A model generated the notes under the pieces. That model did no database searches. It was not told the DNA's origin and was given only the letters and a program-made list of their open reading frames with translations. From Paenibacillus sedimenti (GTDB lineage Bacteria; Bacillota; Bacilli; Paenibacillales; NBRC-103111), in the NCBI RefSeq assembly GCF_014534655.1, contig NZ_JACVVD010000001.1:620001-684000 (forward strand): 64,000 nucleotides of DNA, in the 5' to 3' direction. Positions 55,340-63,541 of this stretch are shown one piece after another. A program made the translations under genes and the position numbers. Numbering within the stretch: the first letter of the stretch is position 1; every line of letters begins with the position of its first letter.

Positions 55340-55840
55340 ATGCTTCAGAAAACACACAGCGTCGCCGGACTCGTCTCCGCCGAGCTCGTTCTGGTCTATC
55401 AAAATGTAAGCTTTTTATCGTGGGAGGCTGCGGGAGCGCTATTGCTGGGCTGTCTCGCAGGCACTCTGGCTGACGTAGACAAACCGGGGTCTACCATGGC
55501 GAAGGTACTATTTCCTTTATCCGCACTGCTTCGGGTACTTCAAGTACGTCACCGGACAGTGACACATTCGATCCTGCTGCTCATCCTATTAATGCTAGTT
55601 TCATCGCCGATACCGGCTTTGTTTTATTGGGTGTTTATCATCTCATACGCTTCTCACCCGCTTATCGATTTGTTTAACGACAAAGGGGTACAGCTCTTCT
55701 GGCCGATCAAGCCAAAAGTTCGATTGCTCCCTAAATGGATGGCGGTCACGACCGGTTCCGTCGTTGAAACCGGCATTCGTTTCGTGCTGCTGATCATAAG
55801 TCTGGGTATACCGCTCCTGTATACCTTTCACCTGATATGA
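55340..55840 (+). CDS. YdjM-type membrane metal-dependent hydrolase family protein
   Basis: The product is 166 residues with about four membrane helices. The His/Asp motifs of the LexA-regulated YdjM (DUF457) group are clear: the first His in MLQKTHSVAGLV, LAGTLADVDKPGSTM, VRHRTVTHSILLL and YASHPLIDLFNDKGVQLFWP. The motifs lie at helix ends and could hold a metal near the membrane face. The role is unknown; in enterobacteria it is SOS-induced, but no LexA box is evident here. It ends with a terminator shared with the convergent CapA gene. Confidence 0.85.
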   Translation: MLQKTHSVAGLVSAELVLVYQNVSFLSWEAAGALLLGCLAGTLADVDKPGSTMAKVLFPLSALLRVLQVRHRTVTHSILLLILLMLVSSPIPALFYWVFIISYASHPLIDLFNDKGVQLFWPIKPKVRLLPKWMAVTTGSVVETGIRFVLLIISLGIPLLYTFHLI

Positions 55841-55843
55841 ACG

Positions 55844-55873
55844 AAAAAGGAGCAGCCCCAATGCTGCTCTTTT
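55844..55873. terminator. Bidirectional terminator between YdjM-like and CapA genes
   Basis: AAAAGGAGCAGC pairs with GCTGCTCTTTT (one bulged G) around CCCAAT. It overlaps the last bases of the minus-strand gene. Confidence 0.75.
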
Positions 55874-56861
55874 AGTCATTCTTCCGGCCCCCATGTCCTG
55901 CCACAACTCTATAAACATTCCTTTTACCGCGTACCATCTGAACCCTAGTTGCAATACGGCCAACTTTCGTTACATCTGTTTCCCCGCGATCATTTTTCGT
56001 TAAAGTCAATGCCAAAATCATGCCTTGAGTCGTTTTCGGATTTCTATTCAACTGTGTTGAGACAAAGTTTCCCAGTGAGGAAGCGGCGACTCGGTTTCTA
56101 ACGTTCCCGTGGATGTCTTTCACTTTTATCATAATTACCGGGTGCAGTACATGGGGGTGTGCGCCTAAGATCACATTCACGCCTTGTTTAAATAATAAGT
56201 ACATCAATTGTTTTTCATTTTTGTTAGGATAAATCCGATATTCCTGACCGAAATGCAGGCATACGATGACGAAGTCCGTTTTATTTTTCAATTCGCGGAT
56301 ATCCGCTATCATTTTCTTCGGGTTGATACGGCCCACTAACCATGGTTTAGGTACGGGTATAGAATTCGTCCCAGATGTATAAGACAATATTCCGATATTC
56401 ACTCCCTTCACCCGTACAATCAATTTTCTTTTGGATTCCTGGACGGAACGAAAAGTTCCCGTATGTTTGAGACCATATCGATCGAGGACATTTAATGTTC
56501 GTGTTAAACCTGCTTCGCCACCGTCCATGCAATGATTGTTGGCTGTGGTCAGAACATGGAAACCGGCATTCTTAAGCGTCGAAGCCCATTCGTCAGGACA
56601 GTTGAATATAGGAAAACCCGTTTTCGGATTCCGGCGCTCTCTCGGGCAGTTGCATTTCAGACGTCTTTGGGCAACTCCCAGTTGCCTTTTTCCTGAGAAT
56701 GTCGTCTCCAGATTGCCGATGACAAGATCGTGTTTTTGTAGGTAAGGTTTTACTTTTTCCAAAATAGGATCAAACTTATATCCACCGGGTTGTTTAACTG
56801 AAGCAATAATTTCGCTTTTCATCAACAAATCGCCGACTGCGGCTATTGTTATCCGGATCAA
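55872..56861 (-). CDS. CapA family (poly-gamma-glutamate synthesis-like) metallophosphatase-fold protein
   Basis: The product is 329 residues if translation starts at the TTG at 56859-56861, which has AAAGGAGTG eight bases upstream; an ATG at 56879 is in frame but reads through that binding site. ITIAAVGDLLMKSEIIAS (first Asp), LVIGNLETTFSG, TTANNHCMDGGEAGL and VIVCLHFGQEY, with GAHPHVLHP, are the CapA blocks. CapA was linked to capsule polyglutamate. An unusual insertion with CNCPRERRNPKTGFPIFNCP holds three Cys that could bind metal. No signal peptide is seen. The YheC/D gene is divergent, hinting at a spore or wall role. Confidence 0.85.
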   Translation of the reverse strand: MIRITIAAVGDLLMKSEIIASVKQPGGYKFDPILEKVKPYLQKHDLVIGNLETTFSGKRQLGVAQRRLKCNCPRERRNPKTGFPIFNCPDEWASTLKNAGFHVLTTANNHCMDGGEAGLTRTLNVLDRYGLKHTGTFRSVQESKRKLIVRVKGVNIGILSYTSGTNSIPVPKPWLVGRINPKKMIADIRELKNKTDFVIVCLHFGQEYRIYPNKNEKQLMYLLFKQGVNVILGAHPHVLHPVIMIKVKDIHGNVRNRVAASSLGNFVSTQLNRNPKTTQGMILALTLTKNDRGETDVTKVGRIATRVQMVRGKRNVYRVVAGHGGRKND

Positions 56862-56992
56862 GGCAGTCACTCCTTTCATGACTACACATTATTCGTCAAA
56901 AGGTATTCTTGTTTGCATGATAGGCAAACCCCTATTACCTGTTCCCAAGAAGCCGAATATGATATTGGAATTCTTGTGTGAGGAGATTGATC

Positions 56993-57757
56993 ATGAAACA
57001 AGTTCATTTAGCTATTGCTTCCAAGCCGAATAAACCTGCAAAAGGCATCAAATGGGACCAGCATCGTGAATTAATGCAGAATCCCCATATTAAAGAGCAC
57101 CTTCCCGCAACCAAAAAACTAAATAAACAATCTTTATCTGCAATGTTGTCCCAATTTAAAACGGTTTATTTAAAGCCGAATCAAGGTGCTTTTGGCGTAG
57201 GCGTCATGCAGGTTCGAATGCTCGGCCCGGAGAAACAACAGTCTTACCGTGTTCATTTGGGGACTGTTCAAAAAAAATTCCGTTCCATGAATGAGGTATA
57301 CGCCTTTGTTTTGTTAAAGAAAGTGAACAACGATTATTTGGTTCAGCAGGGTATAGACTTGCTCAAGTGGAAGAAACGTCCGTTTGATCTTCGATTGATG
57401 ATGACGAAACAAAGTGATAACACTTGGCAAAATAAAGGATTTGTCGGCCGCGCGGCTGCTTCTGACAAAATCGTAACGAATATCCGAAGCGGCGGAACCG
57501 CACAATCCATCGAGGAACTATTAGGTCCGTATACCAATCCATCCAGTCAAAAAAAGGCTATCTTTAAGTTAAACAGGCTTGGCAGTCGGATATGCAAACA
57601 GCTTGAAAAAAATTATCCTGGCATTCGACTTTTCGGAATCGATATGGGTATGGATAAAAACTTAAAGCCTTGGGTTATTGAAGTGAACACAAGACCGGAG
57701 AAAATATGTTGGAAATGCTTGAGGAAGCTGTACAAGAAAAATAGCCCGAACAAATGA
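56993..57757 (+). CDS. YheC/YheD family ATP-grasp protein (spore coat-associated type)
   Basis: The product is 254 residues from ATG 56993, with GAGGAGA seven bases upstream. The ATP-grasp core is seen by VYLKPNQGAFGVGVMQV (Lys and Gly-rich loop), VQQGIDLLKWKKRPFDLRLMM and GIDMGMDKNLKPWVIEVNTRP (Mg-binding Glu and Asn). YheC/YheD proteins are found in endospore formers and are associated with the coat. Full-length relatives are 350-450 residues; this is the short type without the N-terminal extension. The ligase substrate is unknown. Confidence 0.88.
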   Translation: MKQVHLAIASKPNKPAKGIKWDQHRELMQNPHIKEHLPATKKLNKQSLSAMLSQFKTVYLKPNQGAFGVGVMQVRMLGPEKQQSYRVHLGTVQKKFRSMNEVYAFVLLKKVNNDYLVQQGIDLLKWKKRPFDLRLMMTKQSDNTWQNKGFVGRAAASDKIVTNIRSGGTAQSIEELLGPYTNPSSQKKAIFKLNRLGSRICKQLEKNYPGIRLFGIDMGMDKNLKPWVIEVNTRPEKICWKCLRKLYKKNSPNK

Positions 57758-57766
57758 GCATGAACG

Positions 57767-57791
57767 CCCACAGCGAAAACTGTGGGTTTTA
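57767..57791 (+). terminator. Terminator after the YheC/D-like gene
   Basis: CCCACAG pairs with CTGTGGG around CGAAAA, followed by TTTT. Confidence 0.8.
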
Positions 57792-57885
57792 ATCTGGTAT
57801 AGTGGCGCAGTTTGACCAGACGATTAAAATGTTAGATGATGGAAACAAAGCTAAAATCAATAATTTGTCTTGGAGGAGATCATTC

Positions 57886-58578
57886 GTGGAAATTATTTAT
57901 CATGGACACTCGTGTTTGCAAATCGTGGTTGGGGGCAAGTCGCTCGTCATTGATCCTTTCTTGCGCGGCAACCAACTGGCAGTGATAAATCCTGAGGATA
58001 TTAAAACAGACTACATACTTCTAACGCATGCCCATATGGACCATATAAATGATGCGGAGCCGATTGCCAAAGCGAATGATGCCCCTGTAGTGGCCAATCC
58101 CGAGCTATCGGCGTACATGTCGTGGAAAGGTGTCAAAACGTTGGAAATGAACATCGGCGGCACGATCGATCTTGGTTTCGCCAAAGCGAAAATGGTTCAA
58201 GCGTTCCATAGCTCGGGTATTGTGATCGCCGAAGAGAAGCGTATTCTCTACGGTGGAATGCCAGCCGGATATATCATTCAATCAGAAGGATTAACGATTC
58301 TGCATGCCGGAGACACCGCGCTGTTCGGAGATATGAAGATGATTGGCGAGCGGTATCAAATCGATGTCGCGTTTATCCCGATTGGCGATCACTATACGAT
58401 GGGGCCTGAAGATGCGCTGCAAGCCGCCGAATGGTATCAGGCTAAGCTGGTCATTCCGGTGCATTACAACAGTTTTCCTGTCATTCAGCAGGATGCAGCG
58501 GCATTCGTTCAGAAGCTGGAAGAGCGAGGCTTGAACGGCGAGTTGCTTGCTCCAGGAGAAAGTATAGAGATCGCATGA
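57886..58578 (+). CDS. UPF0173 metal-dependent hydrolase, metallo-beta-lactamase fold
   Basis: The product is 230 residues from GTG 57886, six bases after GGAGGAGA; the longer frame from 57802 runs through the previous terminator region and is unlikely. The fold is marked by YHGHSCLQI, the metal motif THAHMDHIN (HxHxDH), AFHSSG, HAGDTALFG (Asp ligand), and PVHYNSFP at the end. UPF0173 proteins are small cytoplasmic hydrolases of unknown substrate. The next gene is convergent. Confidence 0.9.
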   Translation: MEIIYHGHSCLQIVVGGKSLVIDPFLRGNQLAVINPEDIKTDYILLTHAHMDHINDAEPIAKANDAPVVANPELSAYMSWKGVKTLEMNIGGTIDLGFAKAKMVQAFHSSGIVIAEEKRILYGGMPAGYIIQSEGLTILHAGDTALFGDMKMIGERYQIDVAFIPIGDHYTMGPEDALQAAEWYQAKLVIPVHYNSFPVIQQDAAAFVQKLEERGLNGELLAPGESIEIA

Positions 58579-58585
58579 TCTCTTG

Positions 58586-59416
58586 TTAAGCCAAATAAGG
58601 CGTAATAAGCGAGCGTACGCGCTGTATGCCCTCCCACATATCACCGGGTCCGTCGTAGACGACGGTGATTGGCCCTTCGTAGCCCGTGCGCTTCACAATT
58701 TGCATACAGCGCTCAAACTCAGCAGCATCGGGTATTCCTTCTTCATCCGTCTGTGATTTAGCGTGTATCGATTCGCTGTGTGGGATTGTTTGGGCTAGCA
58801 TATCGTATTTCTCCGGCCCTTTGAAATTCCCGAAGTCGGAGGTTAGTCCCAGACTTTCTCCGCAAGCGTCGAGCAGTGCAAGGCAGTTGTCCGATACGGA
58901 GGTAAGCGCATGAAAGTTTTCCGTGACGACCCTGACTCCTCGAGCGGCGGCATATTCGCACAATTCGACCAATGCTGTTGCCGATCGTTTCAAACCTCCT
59001 TGATCTTTAGGATCTGCGTCTCCGGCGATAATTCGCACCCGTTCAGCGCCTGCTGCCGCAGCGATTTGAATCCAGTGACGAATCCAGTCGATATCCGAGC
59101 TTCTGCGTATTTCATCGGCGGTTGAGATATCTCCATATTCAAGCAGCAGCGTATAGAAGCGGATGCCCGCTTCTTTGAAAGCGCTTCGAAGCGACAGCAG
59201 GTAGGTTTCTCCGGTATCGGGAAAATGAAAATGACAGATTTCCGCCGCAGCGAATCCTTTTTGCATCAGCACAGCAGGTAACTCGAGTAAGGATAAGGTT
59301 TCAGGTTGCTCTTGCGCGTCTGTATAAGTAATTTTGCTATGATCGTCCCACCGGGTCCAACGTAATGGGCCTAGATTTCGATGCAAACTCCATGAGGTTA
59401 AAGATAAATAAGGCAT
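58586..59416 (-). CDS. Sugar phosphate isomerase/epimerase family TIM-barrel protein
   Basis: The product is 276 residues from the ATG at 59414-59416, with AAAGGAG eight bases upstream. The xylose-isomerase-like TIM barrel shows EICHFHFPD, TLLLEYGDI, AGAERVRIIAGD, GVRVVTENFHA (metal-ligand Glu), GLTSDFGNFKG (Asp), and ITVVYDGPGD near the end. The usual His ligand region reads ESIHAKSQ. These enzymes act on keto sugars or inositol derivatives. The substrate is unknown. It ends 7 bases from the stop of the convergent UPF0173 gene. Confidence 0.82.
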   Translation of the reverse strand: MPYLSLTSWSLHRNLGPLRWTRWDDHSKITYTDAQEQPETLSLLELPAVLMQKGFAAAEICHFHFPDTGETYLLSLRSAFKEAGIRFYTLLLEYGDISTADEIRRSSDIDWIRHWIQIAAAAGAERVRIIAGDADPKDQGGLKRSATALVELCEYAAARGVRVVTENFHALTSVSDNCLALLDACGESLGLTSDFGNFKGPEKYDMLAQTIPHSESIHAKSQTDEEGIPDAAEFERCMQIVKRTGYEGPITVVYDGPGDMWEGIQRVRSLITPYLA

Positions 59417-59543
59417 CGTATCACTCCTTTGCATGCTATGTCCAGTGTACCAAACGATTCTCGCGCAGGGCCATACTCGATCTGCGATTTACATAACATA
59501 TTTGGCTATAAGTGCTTCTTTAAATTTCCATGGAGGGATGTAC

Positions 59544-60188
59544 ATGTTCAGCGAACAAGATAAGGATGCTCTGTACAGGATCATTCATGCAAGAAGAGAT
59601 ATCAGAACCTTTTTGACGACCCCGATTCCGGAGGAAATCGTCAAGCATTTACTGGAAGCCGCACATCACGGTCCATCGGTGGGATATATGCAGCCCTGGA
59701 GTTTTATATTGGTGACGAAAGATACAATCAAGGAAAGGCTGGCCTGGGCGGCGGACAAAGAAAGACGAGCACTCGCCATTCATTACGAGGATGATCGACA
59801 AGACCAATTTCTAGGGCTCAAGATCGAAGGAATCAAACAAGCGCCTTTAACGATTTGCGTCACGTGCGATCCGACTCGCGGGGGATCCCATGTACTCGGG
59901 CGGAATTCCATACCCGAAACGGATGTGCTGTCAACGGCGTGCGCGATTCAAAATATGTGGCTCGCCGCTTGTGCAGAAGGGTTAGCGCTTGGTTGGGTCA
60001 GCTTTTATAAAAAAGCGGATATTCGCAATATATTAGGCATTCCTCCGCATATCGATCCGGTCGCTTTGCTGTCTATTGGCTATACCGATCATTATCCTTC
60101 TAAGCCTATCTTAGAAACAGCGAACTGGGAAAAAAGAAGAAGCCTCGATGATCTGGTTTTTCACGAAACATGGGGAGGCAAGGTATGA
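59544..60188 (+). CDS. bluB: 5,6-dimethylbenzimidazole synthase (BluB)
   Basis: The product is 214 residues from ATG 59544, seven bases after GGAGG. BluB turns reduced FMN and oxygen into 5,6-dimethylbenzimidazole, the lower ligand of vitamin B12. It differs from other nitroreductases by RRDIRTFLTTPIPEEIVKHL, then HHGPSVGYMQPWSFILV, GGSHVLGRNSIPETDVLSTA, and LGWVSFYKKADIRNILGIP. The last codons overlap the following P-loop gene by 4 bases. No other cobalamin gene and no B12 riboswitch are visible in the window. Confidence 0.88.
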   Translation: MFSEQDKDALYRIIHARRDIRTFLTTPIPEEIVKHLLEAAHHGPSVGYMQPWSFILVTKDTIKERLAWAADKERRALAIHYEDDRQDQFLGLKIEGIKQAPLTICVTCDPTRGGSHVLGRNSIPETDVLSTACAIQNMWLAACAEGLALGWVSFYKKADIRNILGIPPHIDPVALLSIGYTDHYPSKPILETANWEKRRSLDDLVFHETWGGKV

Positions 60189-60775
60189 GCAAGCTCGTTT
60201 TTTTCTTAGGCCCGGCCGGAGCAGGCAAGACTACGCTCGCCAAAGCCTTAGCGAGAAAGCACCGTGCGGCTTTTTTCGACATGGATACATTACTCAGACC
60301 GGCCGCGGAATCGATTATGACGCTCTCAGGGCATGATCCGAACGATAGGGATTCGGATGTATACAAAAAGCGCTGCCGCGATTTAGGGTACCGGATCACG
60401 ATGGACGCTGCCATGGAGAACGTGGAGCTTGGCATCGATGCATTCGTCGTCGGTCCATTTACCAGGGAGACGGAGGACCCTTTATGGCTTGAGAAGGAAC
60501 TGGCTCGAATTGGTGTTTCGAATGGCGATGTCGATGCCAAAGCTGTGTATGTCTTCCTCCCTGACGATGAAGCATACAAGCAGCGCATTCAATCGAGGGG
60601 CTCTGTCCTGGATATTTGGAAGCTGGACAACTGGAGCAGCTTTAGTCGGTCTTTGACTCGCCGGGAAATTAAATGGAATGTTCCGGAAGCATCCATCCTA
60701 TATTTCGATAATTCGGGACCGCTTTCGGAAGAGAAGCTTACGCTTGTAGAGCGGTTTATTCTAAAGTGCACATAA
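60185..60775 (+). CDS. AAA_33-type P-loop kinase-like protein
   Basis: The product is 196 residues starting inside the bluB stop (ATGA). The P-loop is LGPAGAGKTTLAKALA, followed by RAAFFDMDTLLRP, as in shikimate or adenylate-type kinases. The Walker B-like part is GIDAFVVGPFTRE. AVYVFLPDDEAYKQRIQSRG holds the lid Arg residues. It probably phosphorylates a small molecule. Coupling to BluB suggests a link with flavin or cobamide metabolism, but no such family is recognised. Its 3' end overlaps the convergent bioB gene by 15 bases, with no terminator. Confidence 0.75.
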   Translation: MSKLVFFLGPAGAGKTTLAKALARKHRAAFFDMDTLLRPAAESIMTLSGHDPNDRDSDVYKKRCRDLGYRITMDAAMENVELGIDAFVVGPFTRETEDPLWLEKELARIGVSNGDVDAKAVYVFLPDDEAYKQRIQSRGSVLDIWKLDNWSSFSRSLTRREIKWNVPEASILYFDNSGPLSEEKLTLVERFILKCT

Positions 60776-61762
60776 TTCGATTTCAAAGCCCAGATCTTCA
60801 ATGATCCGATGATCGGCAGAGACATCTTGACCTTCCGTCGTCAAATAGTCGCCGACAAAGAGGGAATTCGCTGCGTACAAAGACAGAGGCTGCAGCGTGC
60901 GCAGATTGACCTCGCGCCCTCCTGCTACGCGGATCTCTTTAGATGGACAGATGAACCGGAATAAGGCCAATACTTTCAGCGCCTTCATGGCCGGTATACG
61001 TCCCGATTTTTCGAGCGGAGTTCCCGGAATTGCGTTCAAAAAATTGATCGGAATGGAATCGGCGTCAAGTTCCCGAAGCGCAAAAGCCATTTCGATAATT
61101 TCTTGATTTGTCTCGCCCATACCGATAATGACACCAGAGCAAGGGGACATGCCTTGCTTTTTTACTTTTTCCACCGTTTCAACCCGTTGGTCGTACGAAT
61201 GCGTTGTCGTGATGGCAGGGTAGTTGGCTTTGCTTGTGTTCAAATTATGATTATACCGGTGTACGCCCGCTTCCGCTAACCGTTTGGCTTGGTCATCTTT
61301 TAGTATGCCAAGGCATGCGCAAATCTTCAGCGGCATCGTTTCGCGGATTTCTTTGACGGCTTCGACGACTTGATCCAGCTCCTGATTCGTCGGGCCTTTT
61401 CCTGCTGCAACGATGCAATACGTACCCGCTTTGCGGGCCATGGCCTCCCGAGCTCCGGCAAGCAGTGTTTCTTTATCCAGCATGGTATATTTCTCGATCG
61501 GCGATGTTGAAACGATGGATTGTGAGCAGTAGCCGCAATCCTCGGGACATAAGCCGCTTTTAGCGTTGATTATCATATTTAGTTTTACTTTCTTGCCGAA
61601 GTAATGGTTCCGCACCTTATAAGCGGCGTGCAAGAGCGGCAATACCTCATCGTTATCGGCTTCGAGAATAGCGAGCCCTTCTTCTAATGTTAAAAATTGT
61701 TCGTTGAGTGCTTTTTGGGAAAGGTACTGCCAATCTGTATAGATATTAGTTGAATTCAACAA
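60761..61762 (-). CDS. bioB: Biotin synthase
   Basis: The product is about 333 residues, starting at a TTG at 61760-61762 or the next TTG at 61759, both behind AGAGGATGGTGATC; the frame is open further to 61804. BioB is a radical SAM enzyme that inserts sulfur into dethiobiotin. The [4Fe-4S] motif is SGLCPEDCGYCSQS, then KAGTYCIVAAGKGP and the second-cluster Cys/Arg region CACLGILKDDQAK, and CSGVIIGMGET. The C-terminal ends with ELCAL. A BirA-like operator lies just upstream. The other biotin genes are not here. Confidence 0.92.
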   Translation of the reverse strand: MLNSTNIYTDWQYLSQKALNEQFLTLEEGLAILEADNDEVLPLLHAAYKVRNHYFGKKVKLNMIINAKSGLCPEDCGYCSQSIVSTSPIEKYTMLDKETLLAGAREAMARKAGTYCIVAAGKGPTNQELDQVVEAVKEIRETMPLKICACLGILKDDQAKRLAEAGVHRYNHNLNTSKANYPAITTTHSYDQRVETVEKVKKQGMSPCSGVIIGMGETNQEIIEMAFALRELDADSIPINFLNAIPGTPLEKSGRIPAMKALKVLALFRFICPSKEIRVAGGREVNLRTLQPLSLYAANSLFVGDYLTTEGQDVSADHRIIEDLGFEIELCAL

Positions 61763-61785
61763 ATGATCACCATCCTCTAATGATA

Positions 61786-61819
61786 TTGTTAACCTTAAAT
61801 ACAATTAATAAGTTGACAA
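61786..61819 (-). promoter_or_regulatory. BirA-like operator of bioB
   Basis: TTGTTAAC at 61786-61793 and GTTGACAA at 61812-61819 form an imperfect inverted repeat (one mismatch) with an 18-base spacer. This is close to the BirA sites known from Bacillus biotin genes, which use TTGTTAAC-type half sites with a slightly shorter spacer. It lies 24 to 57 bases upstream of the bioB start and AT-rich promoter sequence fills the spacer. Confidence 0.6.
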
Positions 61820-61999
61820 TTAATTCGTAGCAATTTTAGCAGACGAAGTCTTCCATGTAAAGGAGATTTTGTAATCCGGGAGTGATGTATACAATGATGT
61901 GTAACTGATTTGTAACCGTTCAGTTGTACAAATAAGTTATAGAAACTTGTCGTGTATAACAAAAAGAAACAGCCGTGGCGATACATGGAGGGAACAAGC

Positions 62000-63508
62000 G
62001 TGAATAGTTGGGAGACCGAATGGTTTGAGTGGAGAAGCCGCATGACACCGGACAAGACGGCTGTGGTTGATGGGTATTCAGGGTTGAGCTGGAGTTATCG
62101 CCAGCTGCAGGAGCGGACCGAGCATTTGGCTGCGGCTTTACGTCAATGGGGTATTTCCAAAGGTGATCGCGTTGCGCTGCTTGCGCCTAACGGTCTTTGT
62201 TATTTTGAACTGCTATTCGCTTGCGCCCGTATGGGGGCCGTTCTGGTTCCCCTGAATTGGCGGCTGTCCGGCGTGGAGCTTGGCTATATTTTAGACGATT
62301 GCGCCTATAGATTGCTTTTCTATCACGAAGAATTGGAGGCGCTTGCACAGTCGGTTGATCCCGGTCGGCGCATAAGCTTGCAGAGCGATTCATATGCTAA
62401 CGCTGGTACAGAAGGATCGGTTGGGACTGGTGAGCAAACCGTCCAAGCGCCGGAAGCAAAAGATCCGCTGCTGATGATTTATACGGGCGGGACAACAGGG
62501 AAGCCGAAGGGTGTTGTTTTATCCCATCTATCGGTATATGCAAACGCCTCGAATACCGTCATAAGCTGGGGATTGACGGACCGGGACGTCACTGTCACCT
62601 ATCTGCCGATGTTTCATACCGGCGGTATCAATGCACTTTCACTGCCCGTTTTGTTAGCCGGCGGTACGGTTGTTGTGGAGCGGGAGTTCAAGCCGGAACG
62701 TGCAGTCATGCTTCTGGAGCTGATGCAGTGCTCCGTCGTGCTGATGGTGCCTACGATGTATCATCTGCTCGTGCAAACACAGTCCTACCGTGAGGCTTCT
62801 TTTCGTCACATGCGTGCCTTTATTTCCGGCGGGGCGCCGTGTCCTCTGACCATATATGACGCTTTTGCCGCTAAAGGTTTGCCGTTCAAGGAAGGATATG
62901 GGATGACGGAAGCCGGGCCTAACAATTTCTATATTGATCCGGCTGATGCATTGCGAAAACGCGGATCGGTCGGACGACCGATGATCTGCAATCGAATCCG
63001 CATTATGCGTGAGAATGGCACACAGGCCGCTGCCGGCGAAGTGGGTGAAATCCAAATAAGCGGACAGCACCTGTTCGAAGCTTATTGGAATAACCCGAAA
63101 GCTACGGCTGAAGCATGCAGAGAAGGCTGGTTCTGTACGGGCGATCTGGGACGCTATGATGATGAAGGCTTCTACTACATCGTCGGCCGCAAGAAAGAGA
63201 TGATCATTACCGGCGGCGAAAACGTGTACCCACTTGAGGTGGAGCATCTCTTGCAGCAACATCCGGCTGTGGCGGAGGCAGCTGTGATCGGGCTGCCCCA
63301 TGCCAAATGGGGCGAGCTGGTCACCGCCGTCATCGCATTGCGGGATGGCAGTCATGCTACTAGCGAAGAGCTACAAGCTTACTGCGCCTCCCGGATCGGC
63401 AAATATAAGGTGCCGAAAAAAATCCTGTTTGTCGAGACGCTGCCAAAGACGCCAGTCGGGAAGATCGATAAGAACGGCCTCGTATCCGCGTTCAGCGGCC
63501 TATGGTAA
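62000..63508 (+). CDS. Acyl-CoA synthetase-like adenylate-forming enzyme
   Basis: The product is 502 residues from GTG 62000, after GGAGGGAA; the earlier ATG at 61985 falls inside the binding site region. The class I adenylation motifs are LLMIYTGGTTGKPKGVVLSH (P-loop A3), FKEGYGMTEAGPNNFY (A5), WFCTGDLGRYDDEGFYYIVG (A7-A8), and KTPVGKIDKNGL (A10 Lys). It activates a carboxylic acid as an acyl-adenylate and probably loads it onto CoA. A fatty acid or OSB-like acid is possible; adjacency to bioB on the other strand hints at a lipid role. Confidence 0.85.
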   Translation: MNSWETEWFEWRSRMTPDKTAVVDGYSGLSWSYRQLQERTEHLAAALRQWGISKGDRVALLAPNGLCYFELLFACARMGAVLVPLNWRLSGVELGYILDDCAYRLLFYHEELEALAQSVDPGRRISLQSDSYANAGTEGSVGTGEQTVQAPEAKDPLLMIYTGGTTGKPKGVVLSHLSVYANASNTVISWGLTDRDVTVTYLPMFHTGGINALSLPVLLAGGTVVVEREFKPERAVMLLELMQCSVVLMVPTMYHLLVQTQSYREASFRHMRAFISGGAPCPLTIYDAFAAKGLPFKEGYGMTEAGPNNFYIDPADALRKRGSVGRPMICNRIRIMRENGTQAAAGEVGEIQISGQHLFEAYWNNPKATAEACREGWFCTGDLGRYDDEGFYYIVGRKKEMIITGGENVYPLEVEHLLQQHPAVAEAAVIGLPHAKWGELVTAVIALRDGSHATSEELQAYCASRIGKYKVPKKILFVETLPKTPVGKIDKNGLVSAFSGLW

Positions 63509-63516
63509 AATAAGTG

Positions 63517-63530
63517 AAAAAGCGCTTTCA
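63517..63530 (-). promoter_or_regulatory. cre-like site overlapping the start region of the MalT-like gene
   Basis: On the minus strand TGAAAGCGCTTTTT has the CcpA core with a perfect AAAGCGCTTT palindrome. It sits between the ligase stop and the AAGGAGAAG binding site of the next gene. Confidence 0.45.
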
Positions 63531-63541
63531 AGGAGAAGAAC

